Shown here piece by piece: positions 25,601 to 34,691 of a stretch of 64,000 nt of DNA (position 1 is the stretch's first letter; every line of letters begins with the position of its first letter). Below the pieces are notes generated by a model. It saw nothing but the letters and a program-made list of their open reading frames with translations. It had not been told where the DNA came from and ran no database searches. A program made the position numbers and the translations under genes. Origin of the DNA: Flavobacterium ovatum (lineage in GTDB: Bacteria > Bacteroidota > Bacteroidia > Flavobacteriales > Flavobacteriaceae); the NCBI RefSeq assembly GCF_040703125.1, contig NZ_CP160035.1, forward strand, positions 1,860,001-1,924,000. Reading direction: 5' to 3'.

Positions 25601-28600
25601 TTGTACAGCGGTTAAGCGGTTATCATAAGCATTCAATGAAGCGCTATTTCCTCCACAATTCCCAGGTATAGGAGTGATGTTAGTTCCAGCATAGGAGTAG
25701 TTCACTTTTACATCCGCAATGGCTGTTCCGTCAGGATCATAAGCTCTACAGCCATTAATAAGACTTGTTGCGCCATATTGATGAACGCCAGGTGAAGAGG
25801 GTACAAAGGTATAAGCAACATCAATTGTTCCTGAAGCCAATGGTGGTTCTCCTGGATCGCCTAATCCATCGGTCCATTCTAATTGGTCGCTATAGGGTCT
25901 TACAGGTATCGAAATATTATCAATGGCCCACGCACTTTCGTCAGTTGTACCAAAGAATGTCCATCTTACTCTCACACTATCATTCCCTATATAATTTGAA
26001 ATGTCAAATGATGAATTGTCATTTTGAAAATTAAATTTAGTTACAGGTTTTCCATTATTTCCAGGAGCAACATAAGGATAAGGTACAGGGGCTCCATGTG
26101 TATCTCCCCAAGAAAGAGCATGCGGACTCGTTCCAATTAAGTCTTGTAGTGTAATAGTATAAGTTGTTCCACCGTCTAATGATAATTCTAGTTTAGCAAT
26201 GTCACCAGCATGTAGATTAAAGGCTTGGTCAAAATCAACAGAAGCAGTTTGTAGACCTACTAAGCTGAAAATTGGAGTTTCTAATCTTGTTGGGTTTCCT
26301 GGGGGAAAGGCAGCCTTGTATCCAGCACTATTGTAATTACCATGTGCAATACCAAATTTAAAATCATTTGAATCATATTCAATTCTGTAATTGGTCCCTA
26401 CCGGATGATTATTGGTTCCGGACCAATTGTTGAATTTAGTATTGTTACCTGAAGCAGTCCATTGAGCACCGGCAGTTTGTCCGTCTATTTTCCATTGGGT
26501 TGGATCCCATTTGTTAGGGAACTGGCCATTATTGAAATCTCCACCATCATCTACGTTTGAAGCGGAGTTATAGCCATTGTGAGCTATTAGAGTAACGGGG
26601 TCATTTAGACAAATAGTAAAATCATTTTGTTCCAAAATTGGAGGTACGTCAGGTGGTATGGCGTGTACGTTGACCATATTCGAATATCGTGTACAACTTC
26701 CAACTTGAACTAAAACACGGAATAAGGTTGATTTTGTATTTGTATAATTAAAGGTGATATTGTAGGAGTTCGTTGTGTTTGGAATTACTTCCCAACTTGT
26801 GTTCCCTGCTTCAAATTTTTCCCATTGAACAATAGTTCCAGTTTCTCCTGTAAGATCAATTTTAATTGGATTTGTATCATCTGGACAAGAGGTAATAGCA
26901 ATGTTATCTGTAGCATCTGCAGTTGTGTATATGTCACTTAAGTATCCTTTTAGAGTACCACCTGAAATAGGAGGAGAGGTTAAAGTTAAATTTTGATTCT
27001 GAGTTTTAATATTCCCTTTTGCATCGGTATAAGTCCAAGTAATAACAGTTGTACCTTGTTTAGTGAACGGAAAACTAATATTAGGAACTCCGTTTAGAGT
27101 GCCAGAACAATTATCAGTTGCTGTTGGTGGGGTTAAACTATCTATTTGACAACCTGAAATATTGTTGTTTGGTAAGTTTGTCACATTAGGTACAGGTGCA
27201 GTGGTATCGTTTATTACTACTGATTGAGTTGCAATAGTCTCATTATTGCTACTGTCTTTAAATGACCAAACAATAGAGAAAGTTCCTTGATTTGTGAAAA
27301 CGGTATTGTCACTGGTGGTTGCTGTTATAGTTCCGTCACAATTATCTGGTGTTGTCGGAGGAGGTACGGTTATGGAACATTGAGCATTTATACTGGTTAA
27401 TGTTGGAACGTTAGGTTTTTGATTATCAATAACAGTAATTGTTTTTGTTCCAGTAGTAATATTTCCAGAATTATCAATTACCGTATAAGTAATAAGAGTA
27501 ATACCTTTGTTAAAAGTATAGGTTCCAACTTGATTTGAAGTGGTTGACTTAGTAGTTGCTCCACCTAATGAATAAGTGAACGAAGTAACAGTGCAATTAT
27601 CACTGTATATAGCATTTGTTACATTTACAGAAGCTGTACAAAGTCCTGTGGCTGTATTTGCAGATTGGTCTAATCCTGGTGCTAAACTTGGATTGATATT
27701 GTCTGTTACAGTTACAGTATACGAACAAGTTGCGAAATTGCCAGCCGCATCTTCAGCTCTGTACGTTACAGTAGTAGTTCCTAAATTAAAGGTTCTAGTA
27801 CCAATATTGTTAATCCCTGTTGTAGCAGAAGCTCCTGTTGTAACTCCTGTTAAAGACCAAGTCAATTTGGTTACAGCACAATTATCTCCAGTAGTTGGAT
27901 TTGGAGTGATCACACTAGCGGTACAGCTAGCAGCTCCTACATTTTGAGTAATGTTAGCAGGACAACTAATAGTTGGGTTTATATTATCAGTCACGGTTAC
28001 AGTATAAGAACAAGTTGCAAAATTGCCAGCCGCATCTTCAGCTCTGTACGTTACAGTAGTAGTCCCTAAATTAAAGGTTCTAGTACCAATATTGTTAATC
28101 CCTGTTGCAACAGAAGATCCTGTTGTAACCCCTGTTAAAGACCAAGTTAATTTAGTTATAGCACAATTGTCAGCAGTAGTTGGGCTTGGAGTGATCACGC
28201 TAGCGGCACAATTACCAGCATCTACATTTTTAGATAGGTTCGCCGAGCAACTAATAGTTGGGTTTATGTTATCGGTTACTGTAACTGTGTAAAATGAAGT
28301 AGCAGTATTTCCAGCTGCATCAAAAACGTTGTAGGTAACTGTAGTAGTTCCTAGATTAAAAGAATATGTTCCAATGTTATTGATTCCTGTTGCAAGTGAA
28401 TTAGCAGTAGTAGCACCGGTCATTGTCCAAGTTAGTTTGGTTACTGCACAATTATCACTAACAGTAGGACTGATTGTGGCAACTGATTTTGTACATGTAC
28501 CTGCGGCTACTGTTGTTGTGATATTACTAGGGGGATTGATTGTAGGATTGATATTGTCTGTTACAGTTACAGTATACGAACAAGTTGCGAAATTGCCAGC

Positions 28601-31600
28601 CGCATCTTCAGCTCTGTACGTTACAGTAGTAGTTCCTAAATTAAAGGTTCTAGTACCAATATTGTTAATCCCTGTTGTAGCAGAAGCTCCTGTTGTAACT
28701 CCTGTTAAAGACCAAGTCAATTTGGTTACAGCACAATTATCTCCAGTAGTTGGATTTGGAGTGATCACGCTAGCGGTACAGCTAGCAGCTCCTACATTTT
28801 GAGTAATGTTAGCAGGACAACTAATAGTTGGGTTTATATTATCAGTCACGGTTACAGTATAAGAACAAGTTGCAAAATTGCCAGCCGCATCTTCAGCTCT
28901 GTACGTTACAGTAGTAGTTCCTAAATTAAAGGTTCTAGTACCAATATTGTTAATCCCTGTTGCAACAGAAGATCCTGTTGTAACCCCTGTTAAAGACCAA
29001 GTTAATTTAGTTACAGCACAATTGTCAGCAGTAGTTGGGCTTGGAGTGATCACGCTAGCGGCACAATTACCAGCATCTACATTTTGAGATAGGTTCGCCG
29101 AGCAACTAATAGTTGGGTTTATGTTATCGGTTACTGTAACTGTGTAAAATGAAGTAGCAGTATTTCCAGCTGCATCAAAAACGTTGTAGGTAACGGTAGT
29201 AGTTCCTAGATTAAAAGAATATGTTCCAATGTTATTGATTCCTGTTGCAAGTGAATTAGCAGTAGTAGCACCGGTCATTGTCCAAGTTAGTTTGGTTACT
29301 GCACAATTATCACTGACAGTAGGACTGATTGTGGCAACTGATTTTGTACATGTACCTGCGGCTACTGTTGTTGTGATATTACTAGGGGGATTGATTGTAG
29401 GATTGATATTGTCTGTTACAGTTACAGTATACGAACAAGTTGCAAAATTGCCAGCCGCATCTTCATCTCTGTACGTTACAGTAGTAGTTCCTAAATTAAA
29501 GGTTCTAGTACCAATATTGTTAATTCCTGTTGCTACAGAAGCTCCTGATGTAACCCCTGTTAAAGTCCAAGTCAATTTGGTTACAGTACAATTATCTCCA
29601 GTAGTTGGATTTGGAGTGATCACGCTAGCGGTACAGCTAGCAGCTCCTACATTTTGAGTAATGTTAGCAGGACAACTAATAGTTGGGTTTATATTATCAG
29701 TCACGGTTACAGTATAAGAACAAGTTGCAAAATTGCTAGCCGCATCTTCAGCTCTGTACGTTACAGTAGTAGTTCCTAAATTAAAGGTTCTAGTTCCAAT
29801 ATTATTAATTCCTGTTGTAGCAGAAGCTCCTGTTGTAACCCCTGTTAAAGTCCAAGTCAATTTGGTTACAGTACAATTATCTCCAGTAGTTGGATTTGGA
29901 GTGATCACGCTAGCGGTACAGCTAGCAGCTCCTACATTTTGAGTAATATTAGCAGGACAACTAATAGTTGGGTTTATATTGTCAGCCACGGTTACAGTAT
30001 ACGAACAAGTTGCAAAATTGCCAGCCGCATCTTCAGCTCTGTACGTTACAGTAGTAGTTCCTAAATTAAAGGTTCTAGTACCAATATTGTTAATCCCTGT
30101 TGCAACAGAAGATCCTGTTGTAACCCCTGTTAAAGACCAAGTCAATTTGGTTACAGCACAATTGTCAGCGCTAGTTGGATTTGGAGTGATTACACTAGCG
30201 GTACAGCTAGCAGCTCCTACATTTTGAGTAATGTTAGCAGGACAACTAATAGTTGGGTTTATATTATCAGTCACGGTTACAGTATAAGAACAAGTTGCAA
30301 AATTCCCAGCCGCATCTTCAGCTCTGTATGTTACAGTGGTTGCGCCTAAATTAAAAGTTTGAGTTCCAATATTATTAATTCCTGTTGTAGCAGAAGCTCC
30401 TGTTGTAACCCCTGTTAAAGTCCAAGTTAATTTGGTTACAGTACAATTATCTCCAGTAGTTGGATTTGGAGTGATTACACTAGCGGTACAGCTAGCAGCT
30501 CCTACATTTTGAGTAATGTTAGCAGGACAACTAATAGTTGGGTTTATATTGTCAGCCACGGTTACAGTATACGAACAAGTTGCAAAATTGCCAGCCGCAT
30601 CTTCAGCTCTGTATGTTACAGTGGTTGCGCCTAAATTAAAAATTTGAGTCCCAATGTTATTAATTCCTGTTGCAGCAGAAGCCCCTGTTGTAACTCCTGT
30701 TAAAGACCAAGTCAATTTGGTTACAGCACAATTATCTCCAGTAGTTGGATTTGGAGTGATCACACTAGCGGTACAGCTAGCAGCTCCTACATTTTGAGTA
30801 ATGTTAGCAGGACAACTAATAGTTGGGTTTATATTATCAGTCACGGTTACAGTATAAGAACAAGTTGCAAAATTCCCAGCCGCATCTTCAGCTCGGTACG
30901 TTACAGTGGTTGCGCCTAAATTAAAAGTTTGAGTTCCAATATTGTTAATTCCTGTTGTAGCAGAAGATCCTGTTGTAGCTCCCGTTAAAGTCCAAGTCAA
31001 TTTGGTTACAGCACAATTATCTCCAGTAGTTGGATTTGGAGTGATCACACTAGCGGTACAGCTAGCAGCTCCTACATTTTGAGTAATGTTAGCAGGACAA
31101 CTAATAGTTGGGTTTATATTATCAGTCACGGTTACAGTATAAGAACAAGTTGCAAAATTCCCAGCCGCATCTTCAGCTCGGTACGTTACAGTGGTTGCGC
31201 CTAAATTAAAAGTTTGAGTTCCAATATTGTTAATTCCTGTTGTAGCAGAAGATCCTGTTGTAGCTCCCGTTAAAGTCCAAGTCAATTTGGTTACAGCACA
31301 ATTATCTCCAGTAGTTGGATTTGGAGTGATCACGCTAGCGGTACAGCTAGCAGCTCCTACATTTTGAGTAATGTTAGCAGGACAACTAATAGTTGGGTTT
31401 ATATTATCAGTCACGGTTACAGTATACGAACAAGTTGCAAAATTGCCAGCCGCATCTTCAGCTCTGTATGTTACAGTGGTTGCGCCTAAATTAAAAATTT
31501 GAGTCCCAATGTTATTAATTCCTGTTGCAGCAGAAGCCCCTGTTGTAACTCCTGTTAAAGACCAAGTCAATTTGGTTACAGCACAATTGTCAGCGCTAGT

Positions 31601-34246
31601 TGGATTTGGAGTGATTACACTAGCGGTACAGCTAGCAGCTCCTACATTTTGAGTAATGTTAGCAGGACAACTAATAGTTGGGTTTATATTATCAGTCACG
31701 GTTACAGTATAAGAACAAGTTGCAAAATTCCCAGCCGCATCTTCAGCTCTGTATGTTACAGTGGTTGCGCCTAAATTAAAAGTTTGAGTTCCAATATTAT
31801 TAATTCCTGTTGTAGCAGAAGCTCCTGTTGTAACCCCTGTTAAAGACCAAGTCAATTTGGTTACAGCACAATTATCTCCAGTAGTTGGATTTGGAGTGAT
31901 CACGCTAGCGGTACAGCTAGCAGCTCCTACATTTTGAGTAATGTTAGCAGGACAACTAATAGTTGGGTTTATATTATCAGCCACGGTTACAGTATACGAA
32001 CAAGTTGCAAAATTGCCAGCCGCATCTTCAGCTCTGTATGTTACAGTGGTTGCGCCTAAATTAAAAATTTGAGTCCCAATGTTATTAATTCCTGTTACAG
32101 CAGAAGCCCCTGTTGTAACTCCTGTTAAAGACCAAGTCAATTTGGTTACAGCACAATTATCTCCAGTAGTTGGATTTGGAGTGATCACGCTAGCGGTACA
32201 GCTAGCAGCTCCTACATTTTGAGTAATGTTAGCAGGACAACTAATAGTTGGGTTTATATTATCAGTCACGGTTACAGTATAAGAACAAGTTGCAAAATTG
32301 CCAGCCGCATCTTCATCTCTGTACGTTACAGTAGTAGTTCCTAAATTAAAGGTTCTAGTACCAATATTGTTAATTCCTGTTGCTACAGAAGCTCCTGATG
32401 TAACCCCTGTTAAAGTCCAAGTCAATTTGGTTACAGTACAATTATCTCCAGTAGTTGGATTTGGAGTGATCACGCTAGCGGTACAGCTAGCAGCTCCTAC
32501 ATTTTGAGTAATGTTAGCAGGACAACTAATAGTTGGGTTTATATTATCAGTCACGGTTACAGTATAAGAACAAGTTGCAAAATTGCTAGCCGCATCTTCA
32601 GCTCTGTACGTTACAGTAGTAGTTCCTAAATTAAAGGTTCTAGTTCCAATGTTATTAATTCCTGTTGCAGCAGAAGCCCCTGTTGTAACTCCTGTTAAAG
32701 ACCAAGTCAATTTGGTTACAGCACAATTATCTCCAGTAGTTGGATTTGGAGTGATTACACTAGCGGTACAGCTAGCAGCTCCTACATTTTGAGTAATGTT
32801 AGCAGGACAACTAATAGTTGGGTTTATATTGTCAGCCACGGTTACAGTATACGAACAAGTTGCAAAATTGCCAGCCGCATCTTCAGCTCTGTATGTTACA
32901 GTGGTTGCGCCTAAATTAAAAATTTGAGTCCCAATGTTATTAATTCCTGTTGCAGCAGAAGCCCCTGTTGTAACTCCTGTTAAAGACCAAGTCAATTTGG
33001 TTACAGCACAATTATCTCCAGTAGTTGGATTTGGAGTGATCACACTAGCGGTACAGCTAGCAGCTCCTACATTTTGAGTAATGTTAGCAGGACAACTAAT
33101 AGTTGGGTTTATATTGTCAGCCACGGTTACAGTATACGAACAAGTTGCAAAATTGCCAGCCGCATCTTCAGCTCTGTAAGTAATGGTGGTTATTCCTAAG
33201 TTAAAGGTTGTAGTACCAATATTGTTAATCCCTGTTGTAGCAGAAGCTCCTGTTGTAACCCCTGTTAAAGTCCAAGTTAATTTGGTTACAGTACAATTAT
33301 CTCCAGTAGTTGGATTTGGAGTGATTACACTAGCGGTACAGCTAGCAGCTCCTACATTTTGAGTAATGTTAGTAGGACAACTAATAGTTGGGGTTTCAAT
33401 ATCTACCCCCACATTAATAGTTCTTGTTTCAATATTTGTCGCTAACGAAGCAGTTGTAACTTCCAATGAAACTAGATATTGCCCTATTATTAAAGGGCTA
33501 AATGAAGTTGCAGTTGTTTGAGAGCTATTAGTAAGGGTTCCTGAAGTTATTGTTGTAGTTGTACCATTCGGGTCTCTAAGGTTCCATTTATAGGTAACAT
33601 TGGTTTCTGTTCCAGTATAGCCTCCCGTTAAATTAACAGTGGTACATGCGGAAGATGCAACGGGATCAGCTGCTGGATTTGTTATTTGCGCATTTACATT
33701 CCCTCCAGATGCAGCAACTTCACCGAATGTATAAACACTAGAGCCTCCACCTACACAAGCTGCATAACGTGTAGTTCCTATGTAAATCTCGTCGTTGTTA
33801 TTGCATTGTCCCGTGAAATTACCTCCGTTTTCTAGAGTGATTACAGCTGAGGTGGGTAAATTTAATCTAACTTTAGTTAAATTAAAATTCAAAGCACCTC
33901 CGTTTATGTCTAAAGTTGTGGTTGATAATGTTATGGTATTAGGTGAGCCTGCAGGGCTGAGATTTAAAGTTCCATATACAATTACCTGGCCCATTGTGGT
34001 AGTGGTAAGATTGGTTGCAATAGTAATAATATCTCCAGTCAAAATAGTAACGGTATAAGAACCTGCATTCTGTCCAGGATAGACCGTAGCATTTACCCAT
34101 GCAGAACCATTATAGGTTTCCCAAGATGCTATTGCAGTCCAATTGGTATTAGTCGGTGATTTTGAACGAAAATCACCAGTGACTTGACTATAGCTTATTA
34201 GAAAACTAAGAAAAAGAATAATTATTAAAAAGTATTTTTGTTTCAT
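22667..34246 (-). CDS. Giant T9SS-exported HYR-repeat surface protein (~3859 aa)
   Basis: One uninterrupted frame. ATG at 34246 is preferred over the GTG at 34255 since the signal peptide (MKQKYFLIIILFLSFLISYSQ) starts there. The N-terminal ~280 residues closely match the other giant protein. Then come 20 tandem 95-residue four-Cys HYR units (27701-33400), a diverged HYR unit and two Ig-like domains (~26950-27700), and a region unique to this protein (~25400-26950) that includes a MAM/jelly-roll-like segment with WxIDxxxI patterns and asymmetric Asp/Asn loops. A LamG-like domain (~24850-25370), a long C-terminal region nearly matching the paralogue and a terminal T9SS type A sorting domain (SSGVYIVKTKTNQGSFDTKIIIN) complete it. 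It lacks the SprB repeat blocks of giant gene 1. A surface adhesin or filament role is inferred. Confidence 0.93.
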   Translation of the reverse strand: MKQKYFLIIILFLSFLISYSQVTGDFRSKSPTNTNWTAIASWETYNGSAWVNATVYPGQNAGSYTVTILTGDIITIATNLTTTTMGQVIVYGTLNLSPAGSPNTITLSTTTLDINGGALNFNLTKVRLNLPTSAVITLENGGNFTGQCNNNDEIYIGTTRYAACVGGGSSVYTFGEVAASGGNVNAQITNPAADPVASSACTTVNLTGGYTGTETNVTYKWNLRDPNGTTTTITSGTLTNSSQTTATSFSPLIIGQYLVSLEVTTASLATNIETRTINVGVDIETPTISCPTNITQNVGAASCTASVITPNPTTGDNCTVTKLTWTLTGVTTGASATTGINNIGTTTFNLGITTITYRAEDAAGNFATCSYTVTVADNINPTISCPANITQNVGAASCTASVITPNPTTGDNCAVTKLTWSLTGVTTGASAATGINNIGTQIFNLGATTVTYRAEDAAGNFATCSYTVTVADNINPTISCPANITQNVGAASCTASVITPNPTTGDNCAVTKLTWSLTGVTTGASAATGINNIGTRTFNLGTTTVTYRAEDAASNFATCSYTVTVTDNINPTISCPANITQNVGAASCTASVITPNPTTGDNCTVTKLTWTLTGVTSGASVATGINNIGTRTFNLGTTTVTYRDEDAAGNFATCSYTVTVTDNINPTISCPANITQNVGAASCTASVITPNPTTGDNCAVTKLTWSLTGVTTGASAVTGINNIGTQIFNLGATTVTYRAEDAAGNFATCSYTVTVADNINPTISCPANITQNVGAASCTASVITPNPTTGDNCAVTKLTWSLTGVTTGASATTGINNIGTQTFNLGATTVTYRAEDAAGNFATCSYTVTVTDNINPTISCPANITQNVGAASCTASVITPNPTSADNCAVTKLTWSLTGVTTGASAATGINNIGTQIFNLGATTVTYRAEDAAGNFATCSYTVTVTDNINPTISCPANITQNVGAASCTASVITPNPTTGDNCAVTKLTWTLTGATTGSSATTGINNIGTQTFNLGATTVTYRAEDAAGNFATCSYTVTVTDNINPTISCPANITQNVGAASCTASVITPNPTTGDNCAVTKLTWTLTGATTGSSATTGINNIGTQTFNLGATTVTYRAEDAAGNFATCSYTVTVTDNINPTISCPANITQNVGAASCTASVITPNPTTGDNCAVTKLTWSLTGVTTGASAATGINNIGTQIFNLGATTVTYRAEDAAGNFATCSYTVTVADNINPTISCPANITQNVGAASCTASVITPNPTTGDNCTVTKLTWTLTGVTTGASATTGINNIGTQTFNLGATTVTYRAEDAAGNFATCSYTVTVTDNINPTISCPANITQNVGAASCTASVITPNPTSADNCAVTKLTWSLTGVTTGSSVATGINNIGTRTFNLGTTTVTYRAEDAAGNFATCSYTVTVADNINPTISCPANITQNVGAASCTASVITPNPTTGDNCTVTKLTWTLTGVTTGASATTGINNIGTRTFNLGTTTVTYRAEDAASNFATCSYTVTVTDNINPTISCPANITQNVGAASCTASVITPNPTTGDNCTVTKLTWTLTGVTSGASVATGINNIGTRTFNLGTTTVTYRDEDAAGNFATCSYTVTVTDNINPTINPPSNITTTVAAGTCTKSVATISPTVSDNCAVTKLTWTMTGATTANSLATGINNIGTYSFNLGTTTVTYNVFDAAGNTATSFYTVTVTDNINPTISCSANLSQNVDAGNCAASVITPSPTTADNCAVTKLTWSLTGVTTGSSVATGINNIGTRTFNLGTTTVTYRAEDAAGNFATCSYTVTVTDNINPTISCPANITQNVGAASCTASVITPNPTTGDNCAVTKLTWSLTGVTTGASATTGINNIGTRTFNLGTTTVTYRAEDAAGNFATCSYTVTVTDNINPTINPPSNITTTVAAGTCTKSVATISPTVSDNCAVTKLTWTMTGATTANSLATGINNIGTYSFNLGTTTVTYNVFDAAGNTATSFYTVTVTDNINPTISCSANLSKNVDAGNCAASVITPSPTTADNCAITKLTWSLTGVTTGSSVATGINNIGTRTFNLGTTTVTYRAEDAAGNFATCSYTVTVTDNINPTISCPANITQNVGAASCTASVITPNPTTGDNCAVTKLTWSLTGVTTGASATTGINNIGTRTFNLGTTTVTYRAEDAAGNFATCSYTVTVTDNINPSLAPGLDQSANTATGLCTASVNVTNAIYSDNCTVTSFTYSLGGATTKSTTSNQVGTYTFNKGITLITYTVIDNSGNITTGTKTITVIDNQKPNVPTLTSINAQCSITVPPPTTPDNCDGTITATTSDNTVFTNQGTFSIVWSFKDSSNNETIATQSVVINDTTAPVPNVTNLPNNNISGCQIDSLTPPTATDNCSGTLNGVPNISFPFTKQGTTVITWTYTDAKGNIKTQNQNLTLTSPPISGGTLKGYLSDIYTTADATDNIAITSCPDDTNPIKIDLTGETGTIVQWEKFEAGNTSWEVIPNTTNSYNITFNYTNTKSTLFRVLVQVGSCTRYSNMVNVHAIPPDVPPILEQNDFTICLNDPVTLIAHNGYNSASNVDDGGDFNNGQFPNKWDPTQWKIDGQTAGAQWTASGNNTKFNNWSGTNNHPVGTNYRIEYDSNDFKFGIAHGNYNSAGYKAAFPPGNPTRLETPIFSLVGLQTASVDFDQAFNLHAGDIAKLELSLDGGTTYTITLQDLIGTSPHALSWGDTHGAPVPYPYVAPGNNGKPVTKFNFQNDNSSFDISNYIGNDSVRVRWTFFGTTDESAWAIDNISIPVRPYSDQLEWTDGLGDPGEPPLASGTIDVAYTFVPSSPGVHQYGATSLINGCRAYDPDGTAIADVKVNYSYAGTNITPIPGNCGGNSASLNAYDNRLTAVQNKANGSYPRDLDNFSDDPGTQAGGTWSIVNGPGNACGIGNFSPNVNDPKATFTGAAGTYTLKWKVATCEALVQVTLANCNVIDFDGQDDFVNFRNNYNLSSSFSIGVWVKPEPQSTPPNNIKSILTKRNGDNLSSPNGYDLRLDSNNYISFNWNNGGNISSPYPINTSRWYHVAVTFDGTTYKLYLDGIEVNSTTGSAPITNNNNCLLGAMDRNGNPNQPINYYKGWIDEIRIWNTAINKDQLHQMMNQEVNSNGAMVRGTIIPIDVNGLTWANLIGYYRMDDLNCGYLRPFAGKGVDGRLFNINTSQQETAPLPYTTIRNGNWKDRGASTTPWLYGSSVWDYPNSTGVNGDPIDWNIVVNSNNLNNDDKDISLLGFIMNTGTELIVTAPGIQDETNSGHMLWITHYLKLNGFIDLIGESQLIQKRYYSYPTQYSESIFEETSTGYIERDQQGKKNSFNYNYWTSPVSIRGAANNSPYTLNGVLKDGTVSSSPKNISFVTTAFAADGPVESPIKISTRWIWSYNSKTLASNSELQNYYLWNHIYNYGSLNTGEGFTMKGTGGTAPLTVTQNYVFTGKPNSGTITLGLPLEQTYLVGNPYPSALDADEFIKDNLKDCATCRGTANTFNGALYFWDHLGITANHILAEYEGGYATYTLMGGTIARVNGDLNSQSGNQGTKAPGRYIPVAQGFFVDAALETSIIGSTTSVQGGPLVFKNNQRAFYREGNNNSTFMKPGVSGKTKESNEIKIDLRPKIRLGYNSATGKYRQLLVGSDKNTTQQFDLGYDAPMFDMNDDDLYWIIKNSPFVIQGVPNFEDDQIIPLGISISKAGLSTIKIDNLENISNDLNIFIYDKETDQYHDLRTSGFSIMLPTGKYTNRFSLRFEKDILPSTEENSLKEGVKIYFSKESYSININNYIENDIVKKVTLFNSLGQIIKTWEIDKSNQETIQLPIKKVSSGVYIVKTKTNQGSFDTKIIIN
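27701..29410 (-). repeat. 855-bp higher-order tandem duplication (three HYR units)
   Basis: Units 15-17 (28556-29410) and 18-20 (27701-28555) are the same three-unit block repeated. Only a few base differences are seen by eye, for example NLSQ/NLSK and AVTKL/AITKL in the second unit of each block. A recent duplication. Confidence 0.9.
27701..33400 (-). repeat. 20 tandem copies of a 285-bp unit (95-aa HYR domain)
   Basis: Units run from NINPTISCPANITQ to TVTV(A/T)D and occupy exactly 20 x 285 bp without an indel. Most have four cysteines. Units 15 and 18 are diverged versions lacking the first and last cysteine. Units 8 and 9 (30836-31405) look identical, and units 3-4 recur as units 13-14, evidence of repeated recombination inside the array. 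Confidence 0.97.
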
Positions 34247-34430
34247 AATAGGCACTTATTAAAATATTCAATATTTACAGTAAATCTTTGAAGAATTGTA
34301 ATGTTTACTGTACTAAGATGTTTTATATAATAGTGGTATTATTATTATTCTAAAATCAATAATTTTATTGAAGTTGAAATATTGACTCTTTTGGGGGTAA
34401 AGAGTTTGAAATTAGTAGGTTGTGTTATTT

Positions 34431-34447
34431 CAAATTTAACAAATTTA
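34431..34447 (-). promoter_or_regulatory. Candidate promoter of giant gene 2 (two TAAATTTG boxes)
   Basis: Two copies of TAAATTTG, matching TAnnTTTG, lie on the minus strand 185-200 bases before the ATG. Transcription from here would give a ~180-base leader. No clear -33 TTTG is seen, which would fit an activator-dependent promoter using the direct repeat just upstream. Confidence 0.4.
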
Positions 34448-34478
34448 AATTTACTTTAACGCGTTAACTCTTTTTTTT

Positions 34479-34508
34479 CGATTAAAGACTTTTAACACCC
34501 GATTAAAG
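34479..34508 (-). promoter_or_regulatory. Direct-repeat element upstream of giant gene 2
   Basis: CGATTAAAG occurs twice with starts exactly 21 bp apart (34479 and 34500), about 30 bases upstream of the TAAATTTG boxes. The equivalent element precedes giant gene 1. The nine-base repeats with 12-base spacing resemble the layout bound by LytTR-type response regulators; this is an analogy only. Confidence 0.4.
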
Positions 34509-34691
34509 GGTTAATAGTTGTTATATTACTTAGTCTTTTAGACCTTTTATCTAGAAAAGGAGATTAAAGGTAAGGAAAATTATTTAAGTTTAATCAACAA
34601 AAAGTAATAAGAATCCGTTAAATGTTATAGTTTTTTTAATCCGTAAAAAGTTGATTACTAGTTTGTAAAATAAAAAAAGGTTTGTTCTGTG

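Larger units (their letters stand above)
34247..34691. other. Intergenic region upstream of giant gene 2
   Basis: About 440 bases, AT-rich, with no ORF. It carries two TAAATTTG boxes on the minus strand (34431-34438 and 34440-34447), a 12-bp palindrome TTAACGCGTTAA (34456-34467) and a 21-bp-spaced direct repeat (34479-34508). The left side is the long leader of giant gene 2. Nothing else is recognised up to the end of the GntR-type gene at 34692. Confidence 0.5.

Noticed and set aside
27576..32792. Plus-strand ORFs of 69-142 codons spaced by multiples of 285 bp
   Set aside because: Antisense shadows of the 285-bp HYR array; hydrophobic translations repeat with the unit and have no gene-like context.
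14441..33400. Regular short-period repeats that could suggest CRISPR arrays
   Set aside because: Periods are 243 and 285 bp, the entire unit is conserved, there are no unique spacers, and the repeats are in frame within one protein.
6989..34246. Insertion sequence or phage origin for the giant genes
   Set aside because: No transposase, terminal inverted repeats, integrase, tRNA-adjacent attachment site or phage genes were seen; base composition is like the neighbours.
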